This document shows positions 54,433-64,000 of a DNA stretch of 64,000 nt, piece after piece; position 1 is the first letter of the stretch; each line of letters starts with the position of its first letter. The DNA is taken from positions 62,001 through 126,000 of the forward strand of contig NZ_AVFL01000009.1 in NCBI RefSeq assembly GCF_000576635.1, given 5' to 3'. The notes beneath the pieces were generated by a model. The model made no database searches, had not been told where the DNA came from, and saw only the letters and a list, made by a program, of their open reading frames with translations. The DNA is from Skermanella stibiiresistens SB22 (lineage in GTDB: Bacteria > Pseudomonadota > Alphaproteobacteria > Azospirillales > Azospirillaceae). A program made the position numbers and the translations under genes.

Positions 54433-55368
54433 TCAGGCGACGATGCCCGGATAATCGACGTGATCGCTGTCTGTCTTGAATTCCGGCTGCCAGCCGGAGA
54501 AGTCCTGCTCAAGCAGCTTCAGCAGGTACTTCCCGTATCCCGACTTCATCAGCGGGGCCGTCAGCGCCGCGAGTTGGTCGTTGGTGATGTAACCCATGCG
54601 CCAGGCGATCTCCTCCGGGCAAGCCACCTTCAGACCCTGCCGCGCCTCGATGACCTCGATGAAGTTACCGGCGCTCAGCAGGCTGTCGTGGGTCCCGGTG
54701 TCGATCCAGGCGGTGCCGCGTCCGAGCAGTTCGACCGACAGCTTGCCCCGGTCCAGATAGACACGGTTGAGGTCGGTGATCTCAAGCTCGCCCCGCGCGC
54801 TGGGCTTCAGGTCCTTGGCGATCGACACGACATCGTTGTCGTAGAAGTAGAGGCCGGTGACCGCGAAGTTGGACTTCGGTTTGGCCGGCTTCTCCTCGAT
54901 GTCGGTGACCCGGCCGTTCTGGTCGAACGCCACCACGCCGTAACGCTCGGGATCGCTGACCTGGTAGGCGAACACCACGCTGCCGTCGGTCAGCTTCGCC
55001 GCGCGCTGGAGGCGATCGGTGATGCCGTAGCCGAAGAAGATGTTGTCACCCAGGATCAGCGAGACCGGATCGTTTCCGATGAAGTCCTCGCCGATCACGA
55101 AGGCCTGCGCCAAACCGTCCGGCCGGGGCTGGACGGCGTAGCTGATGTTCATGCCCCAGCGCGAGCCGTCACCCAGCAGCCGTGCGAACAGGTCGCGGTC
55201 CTGCGGCGTCGTGATGATCAGCACGTCCCGGATGCCCGCCAGCATCAGGGTGCTGAGCGGGTAGTAGATCATCGGCTTGTCGTAGACGGGGAGAAGCTGC
55301 TTGCTCACCACACTGGTGATGGGAGCAAGCCGCGTCCCTGACCCGCCGGCCAGGATGATCCCTTTCAT
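54433..55368 (-). CDS. rmlA: Glucose-1-phosphate thymidylyltransferase RmlA (RfbA)
   Basis: Makes dTDP-glucose from dTTP and glucose-1-phosphate, the entry to dTDP-rhamnose and related sugars. 311 residues: [20 protein letters not shown] (nucleotide loop), [49 protein letters not shown], and the catalytic region [21 protein letters not shown]-terminal tail is about 15 residues longer than usual. Overlaps the epimerase gene by 4 bases. Confidence 0.95.
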   Translation of the reverse strand: MKGIILAGGSGTRLAPITSVVSKQLLPVYDKPMIYYPLSTLMLAGIRDVLIITTPQDRDLFARLLGDGSRWGMNISYAVQPRPDGLAQAFVIGEDFIGNDPVSLILGDNIFFGYGITDRLQRAAKLTDGSVVFAYQVSDPERYGVVAFDQNGRVTDIEEKPAKPKSNFAVTGLYFYDNDVVSIAKDLKPSARGELEITDLNRVYLDRGKLSVELLGRGTAWIDTGTHDSLLSAGNFIEVIEARQGLKVACPEEIAWRMGYITNDQLAALTAPLMKSGYGKYLLKLLEQDFSGWQPEFKTDSDHVDYPGIVA

Positions 55369-56432
55369 TCAGCCGCCTCCGAACGGCGCAGGCTGTCGAT
55401 CTCCTCGGCCGGGATGTCGAAGATCCCGCCATAGAGCTCGACCTTGCGGATGATCTCGTGCCACTTGACCAGGTTCTTGTACCAATCCAGCGTGATGGTC
55501 TCGCTGGTGCGGTCCAGTTCACCGGACTCCAGCTTGGCCGCGATCTCGCGGATGCCGTCCTCGGCGACGCGGGTCGCCTTGTAGCCGAGCGATTCGATCT
55601 TATCGAACGAAACGCGGTAGGAACGGGTGTCGGCGTCGCCGTACCACTCGATCTCGACCTTGTTCGGCAGGGTGTCGACCACGATCTGGGCCAGCTGGCC
55701 GATCTGGTAGTTGTTGGCTTCCGACCCGACGTTGAAGATCTTGCCGTTCACCTTGTCCGCCGGCGCGGTCAGCATGAACATCTGGGCGGCGGCCGTGTCA
55801 CGGACGTGGACCATCGGGCGCCACTGCGAGCCATCACGCATCAGCGGCAGCTTGCTGGTCTTCCAGGCGCCATAGGTCATGCCGTTGACGGCCAGGTCCA
55901 GGCGCATGCGCGGGCTGTAGCCATAGACGGTGGCCTGACGCAGCACCACGACCGTGAACTTGTCGTCGGCCAGCGGCAGCACGCCATGCTCGGCCTGCTC
56001 GTTGGCCTTGGCGTAGGTCGTCAGCGGGTTGGTCGCCGTTTCCTCGTTGGCTATGACGCCGTCGGGCTGGAAGCCGTAGATGCTGCACGACGACGGCAGC
56101 ACATAGCGCTTGACGCCGGCCTGCTTCGCCAGCTCGGCGCAGCGGACGCGGGCCCGGTGGTTGACGGCCCAGGTGACGTCCTGGAACAACTCGCCGCTGG
56201 GATCGTTGGAGATCGCGGCCAGGTCGATCACGGCGTCGACGCCGGCGAAGTCCTCGACCTTCAGGCGGCGGACGTCCTCGCGGACCATCTCCAGGTCCGG
56301 GTGGGACCTCAGCAGTTCATGACCGAAAAAGAACCGGTCGACCGCGCGCACGGCGTAGCCCTGCTCGAGCAGCATCGGAACCAGGGTTGTGCCGATATAA
56401 CCGCCGGCGCCGGTGACCATCACACGCTGCAT
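55365..56432 (-). CDS. NAD-dependent epimerase/dehydratase (extended SDR) with an atypical active site
   Basis: 355 residues from ATG 56432, after GAGGAAAAGATA. Cofactor loop [40 protein letters not shown], catalytic Ser/Thr region [15 protein letters not shown]. At the expected Tyr-x-x-x-Lys position the frame reads [13 protein letters not shown]: Lys is replaced by Asn, with a Lys two residues after the Tyr. Not RmlB by sequence. Probably a nucleotide-sugar epimerase or reductase for the surface polysaccharide. Confidence 0.82.
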   Translation of the reverse strand: MQRVMVTGAGGYIGTTLVPMLLEQGYAVRAVDRFFFGHELLRSHPDLEMVREDVRRLKVEDFAGVDAVIDLAAISNDPSGELFQDVTWAVNHRARVRCAELAKQAGVKRYVLPSSCSIYGFQPDGVIANEETATNPLTTYAKANEQAEHGVLPLADDKFTVVVLRQATVYGYSPRMRLDLAVNGMTYGAWKTSKLPLMRDGSQWRPMVHVRDTAAAQMFMLTAPADKVNGKIFNVGSEANNYQIGQLAQIVVDTLPNKVEIEWYGDADTRSYRVSFDKIESLGYKATRVAEDGIREIAAKLESGELDRTSETITLDWYKNLVKWHEIIRKVELYGGIFDIPAEEIDSLRRSEAAE

Positions 56433-56735
56433 TATCTTTTCCTCGGCTGGTACGTAGTTGGGCAATACATTGGGCCGCGTTTCTTCGCGGATACCTGAAC
56501 CCAGTGTGTTGGCGAATTTTGTGTCGGTATCCTCGGATGAGGACTGGGCGACCGCGTCTGTTTGACTGTGCCCATATTAGGCGAATGCCGGGCTGACCAC
56601 AGCTATCGCTTCGGTAGTTACTCGATTAATCGAACGGAGATGCCGAAACTTCGTTCCGCATTCGCTGGAGAGGAAATCGGGGTGCTCTTAACAGGGTCCC
56701 CCTTTCACACTCCCCAGGCCACGGCGATACTCTCC
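56433..56735. other. 303-bp low-GC gap inside the polysaccharide cluster
   Basis: Separates rmlC from the epimerase-rmlA-oxidoreductase unit on the same strand. GC is low and no coding frame is convincing. It probably holds the promoter of the epimerase operon; I could not assign -35/-10 boxes with confidence. Confidence 0.5.
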
Positions 56736-57287
56736 TCAGAAGGCATCCTTTAGATCACGCAATCTTGGCTGAACTTTGTCCTTGTCGGACAGCACAGCCT
56801 GATCGGCGGTAATCGGCCATTCGATTCCAAGATCAGGATCGTTCCACAACAGTCCACGATCATGGCTCGGCGCGTAATAGTTGGTCACCTTGTAAATGAC
56901 CTCCGTTTCCGGCTCGAGCGTCACGAAGCCGTGGGCGAAGCCGGCCGGAACCAGGATCTGGGTTCCCGTTTCCGCGTCCAAGCGCGCCTTGACGTGCTTG
57001 CCGAAGGTCGGGGAACCACGCCGCAGGTCGACCGCGACATCCAGGATGGCGCCTTTGACCACGCGGACGAGCTTGTCCTGGGCATAGGGCTCCAGCTGGA
57101 AGTGCAGGCCGCGCACCGTGCCGGCCGGAACCGACAGGGAGTGGTTGTCCTGCACGAACTCCTTCGTGAAGCCGACGCCTTCCAGGGCTTTCCTGTTGTA
57201 GGTCTCGGCGAAGAAGCCGCGGTGATCGCCGAACTTGCGGGGCGTCAGCAGCTTGACATCGGGGATGTCGGTATCAACGATTTGCAT
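56736..57287 (-). CDS. rmlC: dTDP-4-dehydrorhamnose 3,5-epimerase RmlC (RfbC)
   Basis: 183 residues, cupin fold. FGDHRGFFAETYNRKALEGV, FVQDNHSLSVPAGTVRGLHF with catalytic His62, VVKGAILDVAVDLRRGSPTF, AGFAHGFVTLEPETEVIYKV and APSHDRGLLWNDPDLGIEWP. Converts dTDP-4-keto-6-deoxyglucose in the rhamnose pathway. No rmlB is in the window; it may lie elsewhere. Confidence 0.95.
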   Translation of the reverse strand: MQIVDTDIPDVKLLTPRKFGDHRGFFAETYNRKALEGVGFTKEFVQDNHSLSVPAGTVRGLHFQLEPYAQDKLVRVVKGAILDVAVDLRRGSPTFGKHVKARLDAETGTQILVPAGFAHGFVTLEPETEVIYKVTNYYAPSHDRGLLWNDPDLGIEWPITADQAVLSDKDKVQPRLRDLKDAF

Positions 57288-57296
57288 TGTCGTGGC

Positions 57297-57869
57297 TCAG
57301 AAGAAACGTTCGGGAATGCGGACCACGTCGTCCGGGAGAACCTTGGTGTTGATCGGCGCGCGGCGCTCGACCTTCTCGGGATCGTTGCCGCGGGTGACCA
57401 GCACGTAATCCTGGCGGCCGCGATAGGTGTAGCCGCCGGCCATCGCCACGGCGGTGGTCGCGGTCATGCCGTTGACATAGGCGTACTGACCGGGCCTGGA
57501 CACTTCGCCGATGATGTAGAAGGGGCGGAACGTGACCACCTCGGCGCTGACGCGAGCGTCGCGGACATAGCCTTCGTTCAGCTTCTGGGCGATCGCGATC
57601 TCGAGCTGGCGGGCCGTCTTGCCCTTGGCCTCGATCTCGCCGACCAGCGGCATCGCGACATAGCCGGCGCCATCGACACGGAGGGGACCGGAAAGCTGTT
57701 CCTGGCCGAAGACGGTGACCCGGACCTCGTCGCCAGCTCCGAGCTGATATTCACCGACCGACGCGGTCTGCGTCTCGAGCGGCGCGTTCGAGCCGGTGTT
57801 CTGGCAGGCCGCCAAGCTGACGGCGACGACGCAGCCGGTCGCAACTTTCTTCCAGGTATTAAAAAGCAT
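57297..57869 (-). CDS. Polysaccharide export lipoprotein (Wza/KpsD-type)
   Basis: 190 residues from ATG 57869 (GAGGAACC before it). Signal VATGCVVAVSLAAC with Cys22 as lipidation site. Poly_export domain YQLGAGDEVRVTVFGQEQLS with VDGAGYVAMPLVGEIEAKGK (about 40-115), then an SLBB-like segment FYIIGEVSRPGQYAYVNGMT (about 120-185). Forms or gates the outer-membrane channel for capsule or EPS. The short length indicates a periplasmic-ring part without the long helical barrel of Wza. Confidence 0.9.
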   Translation of the reverse strand: MLFNTWKKVATGCVVAVSLAACQNTGSNAPLETQTASVGEYQLGAGDEVRVTVFGQEQLSGPLRVDGAGYVAMPLVGEIEAKGKTARQLEIAIAQKLNEGYVRDARVSAEVVTFRPFYIIGEVSRPGQYAYVNGMTATTAVAMAGGYTYRGRQDYVLVTRGNDPEKVERRAPINTKVLPDDVVRIPERFF

Positions 57870-57994
57870 CGGTTCCTCTATCTCTGGGCCTTGCCGGGTC
57901 ATGGGGCCGGGTCTCGGGAAGCGAAATCGGGTCGGTGACAACCCGTGACTTCATCCTTCCGACCACCTGAATAGTATCGACAACACCCTCAAAC

Positions 57995-58056
57995 TGAAAA
58001 AGCGGATAGGAATTAAGCCTATGGCATTAAAGGATGACATTGAATCCGCTTTTTCA
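57995..58056. repeat. 13-bp inverted repeat with nested inner stem
   Basis: TGAAAAAGCGGAT (57995-58007) and ATCCGCTTTTTCA (58044-58056) are perfect arms 36 bases apart. Inside, ATAGG/CCTAT (58006-58010 and 58018-58022) can form a further stem. It lies 126 bases upstream of the export-lipoprotein start, in its likely promoter/leader region. Confidence 0.55.
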
Positions 58057-58174
58057 TCCACGGATCGGTATCCCTTGGCGTTACCGAGCTTTTCGGACTT
58101 TCCGCCCCAGCGCGCGAGGGGTGAAGTCCTTGGCGCGACTATCAGATATTTCGGGTTATCCCCGAAAAGCGAAA

Positions 58175-58197
58175 CGGCGCCTGTTGGACAGGCGCCG
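58175..58197 (-). terminator. Terminator of the outer-membrane barrel gene
   Basis: CGGCGCCTGT (58175-58184) pairs with ACAGGCGCCG (58188-58197), 10 bp with a 3-base loop. On the minus strand it is followed by TTTCGCTTTTC. A second hairpin, TTTCGGG/CCCGAAA (58149-58167), follows. Confidence 0.75.
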
Positions 58198-58246
58198 CCT
58201 CAAGATTGAAACCGTTCGCTGAAACGGTCGATGTCGGCGAACCGAG

Positions 58247-59488
58247 CTAGAGCTGGGCGCCGATCCGGAGAGCTATCAAGTTCCGGTCGTAGTCGTTACC
58301 TTGCAGGTTCGATTCCCGGCGCGAGTACGTATAGGTGCCGCGCAGGTAGAGATTACGGTTCAAGGTGTAGGTGGCGCCGGCCTGCAACAGGTAGAAGTCA
58401 TCGGACCGGCTGGTATTCTGGTAATCGTCCATCTGGTACTCGCCGCGCGCCGTCAGGATGACGTTGCGAAGCAGCTCGTGGTCGACACCGATCCCGAAGG
58501 TCGAGCGGTCGCGCGGATTGGGCGTCGTGCCGAAGCCTTCCTCGACACCGCGCGACACCTTGCCATTGATCGTGGTCAGCTGGGTCACCGCGTAGTCGAG
58601 CGACAGGCCATAGGCGAGGCCGGTGAAGTCCTCGTAGACCTGCTCGTCGTAGTTCCGCGCCAAGTAACCGACGAAGACCTCGCCGGTCAGCAGGCCCGTC
58701 AGGTCCAGCGACGTGCCGACCACGGCCTCGTAGCCGTCGCTGTCGGGCTTGATGGTGCCGGTGTCGTATTCGGTCCGGGTATAGGTGACCCGCAGGAACG
58801 GCTGATAGCCCGGATACAGGTCGTAACCGATCTGGCCCGTCGCGGTGTAGGCCCAGCGGTCCCGGTCGTCCTGGTCGAGGTTGCCACCGGCGATCGAGGC
58901 GACATCGTCGTAGTCCTCGTTCTCGGCGCCGATGCCGAAGCTGCCAACCACGCGGTTGTAACGCTGGTTGTACTCGAGCTCGGCTCCGCTGCGGGTGAAC
59001 TCGACTGGTTCCGACGCCGCGTCGGGGCTATCGGGATCTCCGCGGTCGTCATGCAGCTTGCGGTGCTGCAGGTCGAGCGACAGCGCCGAGTCCCCGGTGA
59101 TGTCGAGCCGGCCGCCACCAGTCACGAAGTAGTCGATGTAGTTCTCGCTGGTGTTGTCGGCGTAGCGCCCGAAATCGGCGCCCGCGCCGAAACGGAGCGC
59201 GTGGCGGCTGAACGTAGACTCGACGGCGACCGACGGCAGCACCTGGAACAGGAAGTCGCCTTCCTTGTCGTCGTCCGACGCGAAGACGTTGTCGTCGTAG
59301 CTGGTTCCCAGTTCGACCTTCGGGAAGATCAGGAAGCCGCCCTGGCGAATGCCCAATGGATCCAGTTCCGGGCGCGGACGGTTCACGACACTGGCCCCCC
59401 GCTGAAGCTCTTGGGCAATCACCACCGTGCTGGTTCCCGCCAGCAGGGTGGCCGTGCCCAGAAGCAGTGACAAGGTCTTGATCTTCAT
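58247..59488 (-). CDS. Outer membrane beta-barrel protein (BBP2-like)
   Basis: 413 residues from ATG 59488 (GGTGGGGG before it). Signal peptide MKIKTLSLLLGTATLLAGTS, cleavage near residue 25. The rest alternates polar and aromatic residues in beta strands (VELGTSYDDNVFASDDD, WAYTATGQIGYDLYPGYQPF, VGYLARNYDEQVYEDFTGLA) and ends LIALRIGAQL, near a typical barrel closing strand. Such barrels accompany EPS loci and are proposed to serve secretion; substrate unknown. Confidence 0.85.
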   Translation of the reverse strand: MKIKTLSLLLGTATLLAGTSTVVIAQELQRGASVVNRPRPELDPLGIRQGGFLIFPKVELGTSYDDNVFASDDDKEGDFLFQVLPSVAVESTFSRHALRFGAGADFGRYADNTSENYIDYFVTGGGRLDITGDSALSLDLQHRKLHDDRGDPDSPDAASEPVEFTRSGAELEYNQRYNRVVGSFGIGAENEDYDDVASIAGGNLDQDDRDRWAYTATGQIGYDLYPGYQPFLRVTYTRTEYDTGTIKPDSDGYEAVVGTSLDLTGLLTGEVFVGYLARNYDEQVYEDFTGLAYGLSLDYAVTQLTTINGKVSRGVEEGFGTTPNPRDRSTFGIGVDHELLRNVILTARGEYQMDDYQNTSRSDDFYLLQAGATYTLNRNLYLRGTYTYSRRESNLQGNDYDRNLIALRIGAQL

Positions 59489-59728
59489 CGCCCCCACCGA
59501 AAATGGCATATCGTTGAACGTTCCAAAAAAACCCACCGCCGGATCGACACGTACCGGCCCAAAGCTAATGAAGCCAGAAACGAGCCGGCAAGCAACCATG
59601 CCAAGGTCGTGACGCGCGTTTGGGCAGCCTGTGTGCCCATTAGACAACATATATCGAGGTGATTATGACCTTTTGGATAGGCTGGAGTCTTAATCTCCCT
59701 TCCCAGGAGCGATCCGGCCATCCATCCG

Positions 59729-60544
59729 TCAGGATTCCATTTTGGCGAGCCTGCGTCCCAGACTGCGGCAATACTCCGGCAACGCGCCGCTCGGCCAGTA
59801 CCAATCCGTCGCCGACATCAGCTTGCCGATATCCAGCGCGAACTCGTCATGGATGCGGGGCGATGTCACCACCAGTTCGCCCTTGCCGAAACCCTCGATG
59901 ACCCAGAGCGCCATCCGGCCGATCTCGACGCAGGCTCCCGAACCGACATTGTAGGTTCCGCCCAGCCGGTGATTGAGCACCGCCTTGATCGCCGCCGCGA
60001 CCTGCTCGATCGGCAGGAAGTCGCGCCGCGCGAAGGGGCTGACGTCCAGCGTCACCCTGCCCTCGTTGGCGAGCCGCCCCAGCATGACGCTCATGAAACT
60101 CGGCCGGCCGTCAATCCTGTCATATCCAACGACATTGCCGACCCGCAGGACCGTCAGCCGATCGCCGAGGAGGTTCGCCAGCAGGCGCTCGATCGTCAGC
60201 TTGTTGCGGCCATAGGCGTCGACCGGTCCGACCGGCGCATCCTCGGAAGCGCCGAAGGCGTATTCGGGAGCGTAGACCTTGCGGGTGCTGAGCATGACAT
60301 AGCCGAGCCCCAGTTCGGCCGCCGCCCGTCCCAACCTCAGGTCGATATCCAGCTCGGCGCGGTAGGGACCGCTCCGCAACTCCGGATGATAGGCGAAATT
60401 GACGATCCGGCCGACGCCCTCCAGGAGGTCCGGGCGGTCCAGCTCGTCATGGCCGACGAAGCGGCAGTTCGCCACTCCCCCATGGTCACGGAAGGCGCGG
60501 GCAAGCAGGCTGTTGCGGCCGACGATCAGGGTCGCGTCCCCCAT
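59729..60544 (-). CDS. RmlD-like SDR sugar-nucleotide reductase/epimerase
   Basis: 271 residues from ATG 60544 (AGAGGA before it). The cofactor loop is unusual: TLIVGRNSLLARAFRDHG lacks the G-x-x-G-x-x-G pattern. Catalytic Ser in VMLSTRKVYAPEYAFG and Tyr-x-x-x-Lys in DAYGRNKLTIERLLANL are intact. FARRDFLPIEQVAAAIKAVL with TYNVGSGACVEIGRMA is typical of sugar SDRs. It may supply the last reduction or an epimerisation for the nearby polysaccharide. Confidence 0.8.
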   Translation of the reverse strand: MGDATLIVGRNSLLARAFRDHGGVANCRFVGHDELDRPDLLEGVGRIVNFAYHPELRSGPYRAELDIDLRLGRAAAELGLGYVMLSTRKVYAPEYAFGASEDAPVGPVDAYGRNKLTIERLLANLLGDRLTVLRVGNVVGYDRIDGRPSFMSVMLGRLANEGRVTLDVSPFARRDFLPIEQVAAAIKAVLNHRLGGTYNVGSGACVEIGRMALWVIEGFGKGELVVTSPRIHDEFALDIGKLMSATDWYWPSGALPEYCRSLGRRLAKMES

Positions 60545-60737
60545 CAGTCCTCTCGTCACGGCGGTTCGGTTTCCGGCTTCGGGCGCGGGATCTTGTGCAA
60601 TCCCAGGATCAGGCATCATAGGGATGCCAAGCGGCCACGCGACGGGGCAAGTGGCTTCATTCGATCGGATTACATTCGATAGCAATTCATTAAAAATATC
60701 ATGGTATGGTCACTCACCATCAACGCGGGAACCATCC

Positions 60738-61073
60738 ATGTCAGCCGTATCGTCCAACCGCCGGGTCACCTACACCATATCGACACTCAACCGCGGAAGC
60801 TGGACCCCCGGCAAGGCGATAGACAACCTGGACGCGGCACTGGCTGGAGCGCGGAAGCTTCTCGACACAACCAAGGTCGAGCGTGTTCGGGTCGAGCAGT
60901 GCTTCAGCGATCCCGCCGTCAACCGCGCCGTCATGACGACCGTATTCGAGGAGGCCGGTACGCCGCCCCGCAAGTTCGAAGTCACCGCCTGGATGCTCCT
61001 GGCGGGATCCGTTGTCCTCGGGATCGGCGCGTTCGTCGTCACCCGCTTTCTGCTGAAGGGGTCCGTCACCTGA
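60738..61073 (+). CDS. Hypothetical C-terminally anchored protein
   Basis: 111 residues. A soluble alpha/beta-looking N-terminal part (VTYTISTLNRGSWTPGKAID, NLDAALAGARKLLDTTKVER, VRVEQCFSDPAVNRAVMTTV) and one C-terminal membrane helix (VTAWMLLAGSVVLGIGAFVV). Not recognised as a named family. Divergent from the RmlD-like gene, with a short AT-rich gap as promoter region. Confidence 0.6.
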   Translation: MSAVSSNRRVTYTISTLNRGSWTPGKAIDNLDAALAGARKLLDTTKVERVRVEQCFSDPAVNRAVMTTVFEEAGTPPRKFEVTAWMLLAGSVVLGIGAFVVTRFLLKGSVT

Positions 61074-61147
61074 CCTGAGGATGCGGGAGCCTGAACTTTT
61101 CCCTGTCCCCGTCCTTATGCTCTCAGCACAAGCGAGGAGTTGAGGAC

Positions 61148-61360
61148 ATGACCGGCGAACACGATCCCAAGCAGCCCACCGATCCGAGGAAGCCGACGGA
61201 GAAGCCCGTCCCGCCCCAGCACCCGGGCAACGACCCCGCCATGCCACCCTATACTCCCGGAGGCGTGCCCGAGCCCGCCATGGAGGACCAGGAGGAGGCG
61301 GCGGCCGAGGAGGAACGGGAAGTGCCGCCCTCGGTCTATCCACCCAAGCGCGCGCCTTGA
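61148..61360 (+). CDS. Small Pro/Glu-rich hypothetical protein
   Basis: 70 residues, no membrane segment. Proline makes up a large share (PPQHPGNDPAMPPYTPGG), followed by an acidic run (EDQEEAAAEEEREV). GAGGAC lies 1-2 codons before the ATG, which supports translation. Looks intrinsically disordered; function unknown. Confidence 0.55.
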   Translation: MTGEHDPKQPTDPRKPTEKPVPPQHPGNDPAMPPYTPGGVPEPAMEDQEEAAAEEEREVPPSVYPPKRAP

Positions 61361-61471
61361 GTCAGGCACATGCGTTGCCGCGCTGCAACAGTTTAGGTCA
61401 AAGACGCTTCCGAGTGGGACCGAGGCCAGCTTCCATCTTGCATCGGCTGCCATAATCATTAATTTTTGCAT

Positions 61472-61549
61472 TGCAGCAAGCGATTGCTGCTTCGCCCTTG
61501 TTGGGCGTTTCCTCCCTAGACTCAGGCCGCTCATTGGGCGGCCTTTTTT
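61472..61549 (+). ncRNA. Probable trans-acting small RNA with exposed anti-Shine-Dalgarno loop (suhB/alpha-r14-like)
   Basis: About 78 nt. Hairpin 1: GCAGCAA-GCGA-TTGCTGC (61473-61490, GNRA loop). Hairpin 2: CGCCC-TTGTT-GGGCG (61493-61507). Then the unpaired TTTCCTCCCTAGACTC (61508-61523), containing CCTCC, then terminator AGGCCGC/GCGGCCT with six T (61524-61549). A possible promoter TTGCAT (61438-61443), 16-base spacer, TAATTT (61460-61465) predicts a start near 61472. The layout fits alphaproteobacterial anti-SD sRNAs; family assignment is from memory and unverified. Confidence 0.6.
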
Positions 61550-61605
61550 CTGCCCGCACGCCGGAGCCCGCACGTTCCCAGCACCGGGCGCAGTCCGGCG
61601 CCGTG

Positions 61606-62175
61606 TCAGGACGGTGGCTTGATCCGGCCAACCACGGTGCCATCCGGACGCGCCACCACGATCTCGCCGGATGCCGGCACGACGCCGGTCAACGCCGTGA
61701 CGTTGACTTGATGTGTCACCATCACCAGCGTTCCCGGCCCGGTCCAGCCGGCCATGGCCTCCCTCACCGCGGCGCTTTGCCTTTTCTCCTCCCCTGACGA
61801 CTCGAAGAACGAGTTGAGGGGTTCGAACCGGACGACCGGCCCGACATCCATCAGGGTCGCCGTGTCGACACAGCGGCACCAGGCGCTGGTCAGTACCCGC
61901 CCTGCCCGCATTCCCCGCTCCGCCAGGACGGCGCCGATGCGCGTGGCCTGTTCGCGCCCCGCGTCGGACAGCACCCGTTGAGTGGCGCAATCGTCCAAGC
62001 GGAAGCCCGGAGGGTCCCCGATGCCTGGAACCGTGGTGGCGTGCCTCATCAGGATGACATTGCCACCGTCGCGAAGGGCGGCCCAAGCGGCGGATTCGTC
62101 GGCCCGCGCCGGAGTCGACGAGACAACCGCCACGAACAACGCGAGGAGCAAGGAAAGCGGTCGATACCCGGCCAT
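61606..62175 (-). CDS. Secreted histidine phosphatase family protein
   Basis: 189 residues with a signal peptide (LSLLLALFVAVVSSTPARA). Phosphohistidine loop NVILMRHATTVPGIGDPPGF (Arg-His-Ala), second catalytic His in LVMVTHQVNVTAL. TSAWCRCVDTATLM and SDAGREQATRIGAVL are typical. Acts on phosphoesters in the periplasm; substrate unknown. Monocistronic, facing the sRNA terminator. Confidence 0.88.
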   Translation of the reverse strand: MAGYRPLSLLLALFVAVVSSTPARADESAAWAALRDGGNVILMRHATTVPGIGDPPGFRLDDCATQRVLSDAGREQATRIGAVLAERGMRAGRVLTSAWCRCVDTATLMDVGPVVRFEPLNSFFESSGEEKRQSAAVREAMAGWTGPGTLVMVTHQVNVTALTGVVPASGEIVVARPDGTVVGRIKPPS

Positions 62176-62239
62176 GCGGATGGTCCCCTGGAACGTGATG
62201 GATCACATCCGCATCAGGTAGGCCGCTCCCGCCGCGAGC

Positions 62240-63721
<1,482 letters not shown>

Positions 63722-63770
63722 GCCGATCTCCAACATTTGGTGTGAACGGATCAGTTGTGGCTTCAGGCCC

Positions 63771-64000
63771 CTAGCGAATTCCCCTCAAACGCTCGCTGCG
63801 CCGGCGCAGGACTTCCATCACGGTCATCAGCAGGATCGACAGCACGATCAGCAGCGTGGCCGCCGCCGCGATCACCGGACTGATGTTCTCGCGGATGCCG
63901 TCGAACATCTGGCGCGGCAGGGTGCGCTCGCCCGGCCCGGTCAGGAACAGGGCCACCACCACCTCGTCGAACGAGGTGACGAAGGCGAACAGCGCGCCGG
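63771..64000 (-). CDS. ABC transporter permease, PotC-like (C-terminal part, runs off the right edge)
   Basis: The visible 76 codons read FAFVTSFDEVVVALFLTGPG, ERTLPRQMFDGIRENISPVI, then one membrane helix (AAAATLLIVLSILLMTV) and a basic tail. SFDEV...LFLTGP and LPRQMFDGIRENISP are typical of PotC/YdcV-type permeases for polyamines and related cations. Start lies beyond base 64000. Confidence 0.85.
   Translation of the reverse strand, partial: GALFAFVTSFDEVVVALFLTGPGERTLPRQMFDGIRENISPVIAAAATLLIVLSILLMTVMEVLRRRSERLRGIR

Larger units (their letters stand above)
57870..58246. other. 377-bp gap with two structured elements
   Basis: Between the export lipoprotein and the outer-membrane barrel gene, both on the minus strand. 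It contains a 13-bp inverted repeat with an inner stem (57995-58056) and two adjacent hairpins at 58149-58197, the second a probable terminator of the barrel gene. No gene seen. Confidence 0.6.

Noticed and set aside
52972-55341. 789-codon plus-strand frame across the polysaccharide genes
   Set aside because: Antisense to the SAF oxidoreductase and RmlA, both with full motifs; the frame has shadow composition.

Overview
The window is a GC-rich, densely coded stretch of chromosome. Gene content and order point to an alphaproteobacterium of the Rhodospirillales, most like Azospirillum or Skermanella. The evidence is the conserved blocks pepA / lptF-lptG-surA-pdxA-rsmA, gmk-yicC, purM-purN divergent from a DUF2066 / CDP-alcohol phosphotransferase / AI-2E / hdaA run, fabD-fabG-acpP-fabF-mltG, rpsF-rpsR-DUF2232-rplI-dnaB, radA-cvpA-purF, der-bamB, and an alphaproteobacterial aa3-type oxidase subunit IV. 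The placement is inferred from gene order; no 16S rRNA or tRNA gene was seen.

Layout. Bases 1-8 kb hold envelope and LPS export (lptFG, surA), PLP synthesis (pdxA), 16S rRNA dimethylation (rsmA), guanylate kinase and YicC. Bases 8-12.6 kb hold an SDR, an ABC-F protein, ndk, a FemAB-like acyltransferase and a 48-residue oxidase subunit. Bases 12.6-18 kb hold purMN (purM apparently starting at AUC) and the divergent DUF2066-hdaA operon. Bases 18-22.8 kb are the type II fatty-acid synthesis block. An AT-richer gap with a 32-bp inverted repeat and an orphan terminase-small-subunit-like gene follows, then ribosomal proteins S6, S18 and L9 and dnaB, which is preceded by inverted DnaA boxes. Bases 29-36 kb carry mlaEF, radA, cvpA, purF, an SDR and a GNAT. 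Bases 36-42 kb carry a chemoreceptor whose Shine-Dalgarno lies inside a long hairpin, then der, bamB, a YfgM-like protein and a thioredoxin-fold protein.

From 42 to 64 kb the content becomes more accessory. First is a two-component pair whose histidine kinase is fused in frame to a periplasmic solute-binding domain, the strongest candidate here for an unusual system. Next come a thioesterase, an AbrB-type transporter, three LuxR-type regulators (one with a receiver lacking the phospho-acceptor Asp and the Lys) separated by long low-GC intergenic DNA with a possible mini-gene, an AAA ATPase, and a surface-polysaccharide cluster (SAF oxidoreductase, rmlA, an epimerase, rmlC, Wza-type export lipoprotein, outer-membrane barrel, RmlD-like SDR). 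The window ends with two small hypothetical proteins, a probable small RNA with an exposed CCUCC motif, a secreted histidine phosphatase, an ethanolamine-permease-like transporter and the end of an ABC permease gene.

The genes fit a motile, surface-polysaccharide-producing heterotroph. Housekeeping operons follow alphaproteobacterial synteny with two visible departures: lptD is not between lptG and surA, and alr is not between dnaB and mlaE. All functional calls come from reading the translations; no database search was run.
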